Assembly: GCA_031550725.1 (NCBI GenBank)
Contig: JAVBOH010000014.1
Location: 62,001-126,000, forward strand
Source of the DNA: UBA946 sp031550725
Lineage (GTDB): Bacteria > Bacillota > Clostridia > Oscillospirales > Ruminococcaceae
DNA length: 64,000 nucleotides
Direction of reading: 5' to 3'
Shown: piece by piece, positions 59,226 to 64,000 of the stretch
Layout of the letters: each line of letters opens with the position of its first letter
Numbering within the stretch: the first letter of the stretch is position 1
Position numbers and translations under genes: made by a program
Notes under the pieces: model-generated
Told to the model about the DNA's origin: nothing
Databases searched by the model: none
What the model saw: only the letters and a program-made list of their open reading frames with translations

Positions 59226-60287
59226 ATGGATACTCGCAGAATTACTGTTAATACATCCTGTTCTTATGATGTTGTTATTGGTAAATCATTACTTGCTGAT
59301 TGTGCTGATTATATTAAAAATACTGTAAAGTCTACAAACTTTGCAGTTATTACAGATGATAATGTTGACCGTTTTTATGGCGATATTGTTATAAAATCGC
59401 TTACTTCATGTGGATTTAGTGTTGTAAAATTCATTTTTCCTCATGGTGAAGCATCAAAATGCTCTGATACTTTAAATCAGATATATGATTTTCTTTCAAA
59501 TAATCATATAACACGTACTGACTGTATTATCGCTCTTGGGGGTGGTGTTGTCGGTGATATAACAGGTTTTGCTGCTGCAACTTATTTGCGTGGTCTTGAT
59601 TATATTCAAATTCCAACTTCCTTGCTTGCACAAGTCGACTCGTCTGTTGGCGGAAAAACTGCAATTGACCTACCTTGCGGTAAAAATCTTGTAGGTGCAT
59701 TCAAGCAGCCTAAGCTTGTTTTATGTGATACTTCTGCTCTATCAACTTTGCCTAATGAATACCTTATAGATGGTATGGGGGAGGTTGTTAAGTATGGTAT
59801 GATTAAGTCTGCTTCACTTTTTGAAACACTTGAAGAAAATGATATTGACTCCATTTGGGGTGTTCTTGATGATGTGATTTATGAATGCGTTTCCATCAAA
59901 CGTGATGTTGTTGTTGATGATGAATTTGATAAGGGTGACCGTATGCTGTTGAATTTCGGTCATACGTTAGGTCATTCAATTGAAAAGTATTATAACTTTA
60001 CAGGTATTTCTCATGGCGTTGCTGTTGCTGTTGGTATGAGGATTATAACCGATATAGCCGAAAAAAGCAAATTATCTGTGAGCGGTCTGGCAGCAAGGCT
60101 TACAGCTTGCCTAGGCAAATACTGCTTGAATGCTGCAATAGAGCCAACTATACCTGAACTTGCTGATGCTTGTCTTAACGATAAAAAGCGTGAGAGCGAT
60201 TTTATCAGCATTATTATATGTGAGGATGTGGGTACTTCTTCAATTAAAAAGATGCCTGTACCTGAATTTTTGAAATTATTATCTTAA
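59226..60287 (+). CDS. aroB: 3-dehydroquinate synthase
   Basis: 353 residues, an NAD- and zinc-dependent enzyme that cyclises DAHP. Motifs: FPHGEASKCSDTLNQIYDFL near 74 (PxGExxK), ALGGGVVGDITGFAAATYLRG near 101, QIPTSLLAQVDSSVGGKTAID near 128, KNLVGAFKQPKLVLCD, MGEVVKYGMI near 190 (metal Glu), and the His ligands in NFGHTLGHSIEKY near 242 and SHGVAVAVGM near 260. It begins four bases after the aroF stop, so the genes are tightly linked. Confidence 0.97.
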   Translation: MDTRRITVNTSCSYDVVIGKSLLADCADYIKNTVKSTNFAVITDDNVDRFYGDIVIKSLTSCGFSVVKFIFPHGEASKCSDTLNQIYDFLSNNHITRTDCIIALGGGVVGDITGFAAATYLRGLDYIQIPTSLLAQVDSSVGGKTAIDLPCGKNLVGAFKQPKLVLCDTSALSTLPNEYLIDGMGEVVKYGMIKSASLFETLEENDIDSIWGVLDDVIYECVSIKRDVVVDDEFDKGDRMLLNFGHTLGHSIEKYYNFTGISHGVAVAVGMRIITDIAEKSKLSVSGLAARLTACLGKYCLNAAIEPTIPELADACLNDKKRESDFISIIICEDVGTSSIKKMPVPEFLKLLS

Positions 60288-60292
60288 ACTAT

Positions 60293-60322
60293 AATTCACG
60301 AATATTAATTTATTCGTGAATT
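60293..60322 (+). promoter_or_regulatory. Perfect hairpin between aroB and aroA
   Basis: A 12-bp perfect stem AATTCACGAATA/TATTCGTGAATT with a six-base loop, followed by TTGGTTTATTTTGG. It may be a weak internal terminator or a stability element within the operon. Confidence 0.6.
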
Positions 60323-60377
60323 TTGGTTTATTTTGGTTTTATTCGCCAATACTAAACATACAGATTGGAGTTTATTC

Positions 60378-61634
60378 ATGAAGATTAAAATAACACCGTC
60401 AAAGCTTAGCGGAGATATCAATGCTCCATCTTCAAAAAGTTATTCACACAGAATGATTATTGCCGCATCTCTTTGTAATGGAACTTCTATTATTTCAAAT
60501 ATTAATCCGTCTGAGGACATTGACGCTACTTGCGAATGTATGACTGCCCTTGGCGCAGTAATCAGCAGTGTTGGCAGTACCTATACGGTCACTGGTATTG
60601 AAACTCCATCAAGTTCAGCTGTTTTGAATTGCCGTGAAAGCGGTTCAACACTTAGGTTTCTCATTCCTGTTGCTGCTGTTCTTGGCTGTTCATCAGAATT
60701 TTATGGCAGTGCAAAACTCCCAACTCGTCCAATTACACCTTACAAGCAGGAAATGTCATTAAAGGGAATAACCTTTACGCACACAGAAGGTGTTATGCCA
60801 TTTTCCATCGAAGGTAAACTTAGCGGCGGTGTTTACAGCCTTGCAGGCGATATTTCATCACAGTTTATTACAGGACTATTATTTGCTTTGCCTTTATGTA
60901 ATGAAAATTCATCGATAAAACTTACTTCTAAGCTTGAATCAAAGCCTTATGCTGACATGACTGTTGCTGCTTTAAAGTTGTTTGGTATTTTTATTGATGA
61001 AACTATTGGTGAAGATGGATTGCTTGTTTATAACATTAAAGGTAATCAGAAATATATGCCTTGCAACTGTACTGTTGAGGGTGATTTTTCACAAGCAGCG
61101 TTCTTTTATACCGCTAATTCGCTGGGTGCGAATATTTGTTTACATAACCTTTATGAAAAATCTGTACAAGGCGATAAAAAAATCCTTGAAATTTTGAAAG
61201 AAATAGGTTATAATGAAAAGTGTATTGGTGTTTTAAAACCATTTAATGTTGACGTTTCTAATATCCCTGACCTTGTTCCCACTCTTACAGTTCTTGGATG
61301 CTTTACTTCAGGTGTCAGCAGAATTTATAATGCCGCACGCCTTAAAATTAAAGAAAGTGACCGCCTTACTGCTATTGCCGATGCTTTGAATAATATCGGC
61401 GGTAATGTTGTTGCCGGTGATGATTTCCTTGAAATACATCCTATATCACATTTTACTGGCGGTAATGTTGAGGGATGTAATGACCACCGTATCGTAATGG
61501 CGTCAGCTATTGCCTCGGTTAAGTCTTTGGGTGATATCATTATTTCCGATGCGGAGGCTGTTTCCAAAAGTTATCCTGATTTTTGGAAGGATTTTGCTTC
61601 AATCGGCGGCATTTGTACTATCATTGACAATTAA
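60378..61634 (+). CDS. aroA: 3-phosphoshikimate 1-carboxyvinyltransferase (EPSP synthase)
   Basis: 418 residues, two-domain enzyme adding enolpyruvate from PEP to shikimate 3-phosphate. Motifs: INAPSSKSYSHRMIIAASLC near 16, the PEP/glyphosate loop NCRESGSTLRFLIPVAAVLG near 87 (classical form has GNAGT; here RESGSTLR), SSQFITGLLFALPLC near 158, KESDRLTAIADAL near 329 and CNDHRIVMASAIAS near 369. The RESGSTLR loop places it with the class common in clostridia. TTGGAG before ATG 60378 sets the start; the frame extends 15 codons upstream. Confidence 0.95.
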   Translation: MKIKITPSKLSGDINAPSSKSYSHRMIIAASLCNGTSIISNINPSEDIDATCECMTALGAVISSVGSTYTVTGIETPSSSAVLNCRESGSTLRFLIPVAAVLGCSSEFYGSAKLPTRPITPYKQEMSLKGITFTHTEGVMPFSIEGKLSGGVYSLAGDISSQFITGLLFALPLCNENSSIKLTSKLESKPYADMTVAALKLFGIFIDETIGEDGLLVYNIKGNQKYMPCNCTVEGDFSQAAFFYTANSLGANICLHNLYEKSVQGDKKILEILKEIGYNEKCIGVLKPFNVDVSNIPDLVPTLTVLGCFTSGVSRIYNAARLKIKESDRLTAIADALNNIGGNVVAGDDFLEIHPISHFTGGNVEGCNDHRIVMASAIASVKSLGDIIISDAEAVSKSYPDFWKDFASIGGICTIIDN

Positions 61635-61693
61635 GAATGTGTATTCATTTTGATTAATTACAGTATTTTTTACCTGAAAGGATTGATAAAATA

Positions 61694-62785
61694 ATGTCCT
61701 CATTCTGGAATCATAATATTTCAGTTTCTATTTTTGGTGAATCTCACGGCCCTGCTATCGGCGTTATTCTTGATAAGTTACCATCCGGCGAATATATTGA
61801 TATTGAAGCTTTAAAGGAATTTCTAGCAAGACGTGCACCTAAAAAGAACGCTACATCTACACACCGCAGCGAATCTGATATGCCAAGTATTCTCTCTGGT
61901 ATTCATAATAATTATACGACTGGCACTCCTCTTTCCGCTGTAATCAGTAACACTGACACTCATTCTCAGGATTATGGCAATATCTCAAAGATCGCACGTC
62001 CTGGTCATGCTGATTATACTGGTGCTTTGCGTTACAAGGGATTTAATGATGTCAGAGGCGGCGGGCATTTTTCAGGCAGACTTACTGCTCCTCTTTGCTT
62101 TGCTGGTGCTGTTTGCGGTCAAATCCTTGAACGCAGAGGTATTTATACTGGTGCTCACATCGTTCAAATTCATAATATTAAAGATAAAAAGTTTAATCCT
62201 TGTGATATTTCAAGAGATGATATCGTTAAACTCCGTCATAAAAGATTTCCTGTACTTAATGACAAAAAGGGCGATGCTATGATTGAAGATATTTCAAGGG
62301 CTCGTGAGGCTTGTGACAGCGTTGGCGGTATTATAGAATGTGCTGTTATTAATGTTCCAGCAGGAATTGGCTCACCTATTTTTGAGGGACTTGAAAATAG
62401 TATTGCACAGCTTATTTTTGGTATTCCTGCTGTTAAGGGTATTGAATTTGGCGCAGGTTTCGATTCTGTTTCTATGCTTGGCAGTCAGAACAACGATGAA
62501 TTTTATGTTAATGACCACGGTCACATCTTAACTAAAACTAACCATCATGGCGGCATTCTGGGTGGTATTTCCTCGGGAATGCCTATCACATTGCGTGTTG
62601 CTTTTAAACCAACCCCATCTATTTCAAAGGCTCAGGAATCTGTTGATTACAGTAACTTAAAAAATGAAACAATCAGTATTAAAGGCAGACATGACCCATG
62701 TGTTGTTCCTCGTGCTGTACCATGTGTTGAGGCGGCTGTTAATATTGCCATACTTTCACATATGCTTGATTATCCTAACTTTTAA
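61694..62785 (+). CDS. aroC: Chorismate synthase
   Basis: 363 residues, reduced-FMN-dependent enzyme making chorismate from EPSP, the branch point to Phe, Tyr and Trp. Signatures: GESHGPAIGVILDKLPSGE near 15, RRAPKKNATSTHRSESD near 46, RPGHADYTGALRYKGFNDVRGGGHFSGR near 102 (read RPGHADYTGALRY, then RGGGHFSGR), and the C-terminal GRHDPCVVPRAVPCVEAA near 330. AAAGGA precedes the ATG. It is the last enzyme gene of the cluster. Confidence 0.97.
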   Translation: MSSFWNHNISVSIFGESHGPAIGVILDKLPSGEYIDIEALKEFLARRAPKKNATSTHRSESDMPSILSGIHNNYTTGTPLSAVISNTDTHSQDYGNISKIARPGHADYTGALRYKGFNDVRGGGHFSGRLTAPLCFAGAVCGQILERRGIYTGAHIVQIHNIKDKKFNPCDISRDDIVKLRHKRFPVLNDKKGDAMIEDISRAREACDSVGGIIECAVINVPAGIGSPIFEGLENSIAQLIFGIPAVKGIEFGAGFDSVSMLGSQNNDEFYVNDHGHILTKTNHHGGILGGISSGMPITLRVAFKPTPSISKAQESVDYSNLKNETISIKGRHDPCVVPRAVPCVEAAVNIAILSHMLDYPNF

Positions 62786-62820
62786 TCTAGTTTTTTGACA
62801 TAAATTAAGGAGGTGTTCCT

Positions 62821-63618
62821 TTGGCATCAAAGCTTAGAGAAGAACGGTTTAAGAAAAACCGATTAGAGCTTGATAAAATCAATAATACATTTCGCTTCGC
62901 TCTGATAATCGGTGTTACCTGTACTATCGGCCTGTGGATTGTTCTTTATATTATTTATCTGCTGAAAGCTATGATTTTAGGTGCTAGTGCATCTATATAT
63001 ATCGGTGAAACCTTGGTTCATAACCTATTCGGTGCTGAATATTCTAATGTGGATAAACCTCATGCTGATGAATTTCCTCACTTCTGGATGTTCTATTTAT
63101 TTTCAATGGGTATCGCTACTGTCGCTGGAAATATGTGCCGATATAAAAAAGTTAATTACCTGCTTTTCGCTGCTTATTTCTGGACACTTATTTATGGTCT
63201 TTTCTCTATTTTTACTGGTAAAGAGGGACTATTAATGTCAATATTCCTTATTATCGGCGGTGCTTTGGGTCTTTGGATCACTGACTTGACATTCAGATTA
63301 TTTACCAATCTTGAAGCTTTAAGCTTGCAGGAGGGTTTTCCAGATTTTATTGATGTTATCGATGAACCGCATCCGATCGCAAACACAAACGGTATTTATT
63401 ACAAGCAATATGTGCATATGAAAAATCAAATAGAAAAGAAAAAAGAAATTATGCGTATGCAGCTTGATAACCCTGAATATATCCCTGCACCTGTTCCTGA
63501 GGATGCTTTTAAAAAGTCGGAAGAATTTATTCCGCCAAGTGATGAAATGGATGAACTTTCTGTTGATTTTGATGAACCACTTGAAGAAATGCTAAAAAGA
63601 CCTGAACGTCTGCAATAA
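62821..63618 (+). CDS. Membrane protein of unknown function
   Basis: 265 residues starting at TTG with a strong AAGGAGGTG five bases before it. A basic N-terminus (KLREERFKKNR) precedes membrane segments at about 26-52, 88-106, 114-134 and 140-162. A long acidic, Pro-rich cytoplasmic tail follows (from about 170), with PEYIPAPVPEDAF and a C-terminal DEPLEEMLKRPERLQ. No family recognised. It lies 35 bases after aroC and before a terminator, so it may be the last gene of the aromatic operon or use its own promoter. Confidence 0.75.
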   Translation: MASKLREERFKKNRLELDKINNTFRFALIIGVTCTIGLWIVLYIIYLLKAMILGASASIYIGETLVHNLFGAEYSNVDKPHADEFPHFWMFYLFSMGIATVAGNMCRYKKVNYLLFAAYFWTLIYGLFSIFTGKEGLLMSIFLIIGGALGLWITDLTFRLFTNLEALSLQEGFPDFIDVIDEPHPIANTNGIYYKQYVHMKNQIEKKKEIMRMQLDNPEYIPAPVPEDAFKKSEEFIPPSDEMDELSVDFDEPLEEMLKRPERLQ

Positions 63619-63636
63619 TTTTTTACAGACTTTTTT

Positions 63637-63668
63637 AGGGTACGCTATTATATGTGTACCCTATTTTT
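63637..63668 (+). terminator. Terminator after the membrane protein gene
   Basis: Stem AGGGTAC/GTACCCT with a 12-base loop followed by ATTTTTAT. Confidence 0.75.
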
Positions 63669-63693
63669 ATCTTTAAACGAAAGGATGTTTAAC

Positions 63694-64000
63694 TTGGACT
63701 ATAACTATCCTGAAATTAACTCTGCTTTTCATGTAAAAATCATGCTTTGCTTTATCTTAAATAAGATTAACCGCACTGTTACCGAAAAACAACTATATGA
63801 AATTGTTCTTGACAGCGAGATTATAAATTATTTTTATTATGCCGAGGCTATTACAGAGCTTGTGGAAAATGGCTCTATTACTAAAGAAACAAATGGTGAT
63901 GAAACATACATAATTTTAAATGATAAGGGCAGACATGGCTCGGAATATTTTAACAGCTATATCCCAGAATTTTTTCACAAAAAGCTGCTAAAATCAGCAT
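63694..64000 (+). CDS. DUF4364-family protein (N-terminal part)
   Basis: 102 residues before the window edge, from a TTG at 63694 placed six bases after AAAGGATG. An in-frame ATG at 63685 overlaps that site and is less likely. The sequence INSAFHVKIMLCFILNKINR, then TEKQLYEIVLDSEIINYFYY, and later YIILNDKGRHGSEYF follows the DUF4364 pattern, a winged-helix-like domain of clostridial proteins thought to be regulatory. The rest of the gene is outside the window. Confidence 0.75.
   Translation, partial: MDYNYPEINSAFHVKIMLCFILNKINRTVTEKQLYEIVLDSEIINYFYYAEAITELVENGSITKETNGDETYIILNDKGRHGSEYFNSYIPEFFHKKLLKSA

Overview
The window looks like a chromosomal segment of a low-GC, Gram-positive, endospore-capable Clostridia member, most likely Oscillospirales/Ruminococcaceae (inference). 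The evidence is a PolC-type replicase, a HisZ-dependent histidine pathway, a T-box in front of ileS, a YesM/YesN two-component system, DUF1540 and DUF4364 proteins and a SpoIIQ-like M23 protein. Promoters are mostly near-consensus sigma-A with 17-bp spacers, and genes run on both strands in compact operons. No tRNA, rRNA, CRISPR array, prophage or complete insertion sequence was seen.

Layout. 1-3.4 kb: stress module of the Ter/YceG type (partial TelA, YceG), a GNAT enzyme and an AIM24-like protein. 3.5-4.8 kb: glutamate dehydrogenase. 5.2-16.5 kb: housekeeping run pyrH-frr-uppS-cdsA-dxr-rseP-(zeta-like kinase)-ispG-polC, linking ribosome recycling, isoprenoid/undecaprenyl and phospholipid synthesis, membrane proteolysis and replication. 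16.5-24.8 kb: histidine operon hisZ-G-D-C-B-H-F-(lipoprotein)-I-(VOC protein)-E, with palindromic repeats in several junctions and no hisA. 25-33 kb: a Cys-rich protein, a SpoIIQ-like M23 protein, an operon of a beta-propeller-like protein, an FNT channel and an LTA-synthase-like enzyme, the CCA-adding enzyme, and a DUF1540 protein. Two copies of a small terminal-inverted-repeat element with TA target duplications abut the stop codons of cca and of an ABC exporter.

33-45 kb: MacB-like ABC exporter facing an OmpR/HisKA two-component system, a class A penicillin-binding protein, a THUMP-type RNA methyltransferase and T-box-controlled ileS. 45-53.4 kb: carbohydrate ABC importer lacking an ATPase gene, with two solute-binding proteins and YesM/YesN; YesN is split by a one-base frameshift in a six-base homopolymer. 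53.5-53.8 kb: a free-standing small transcription unit holding either a 34-40 aa ORF or a structured RNA. 54-57 kb: citrate synthase and the rplM-rpsI operon with a structured leader.

57-62.8 kb: shikimate operon (LRR lipoprotein, aroF, aroB, aroA, aroC). Its leader encodes a 42-residue peptide with ten aromatic residues in a 19-residue stretch, followed by mutually exclusive antiterminator and terminator helices. This is the layout of classical ribosome-stalling attenuation and the strongest finding here, because Firmicutes are mainly known to control aromatic genes by T-box or TRAP. The window ends with a membrane protein and a partial DUF4364 regulator.
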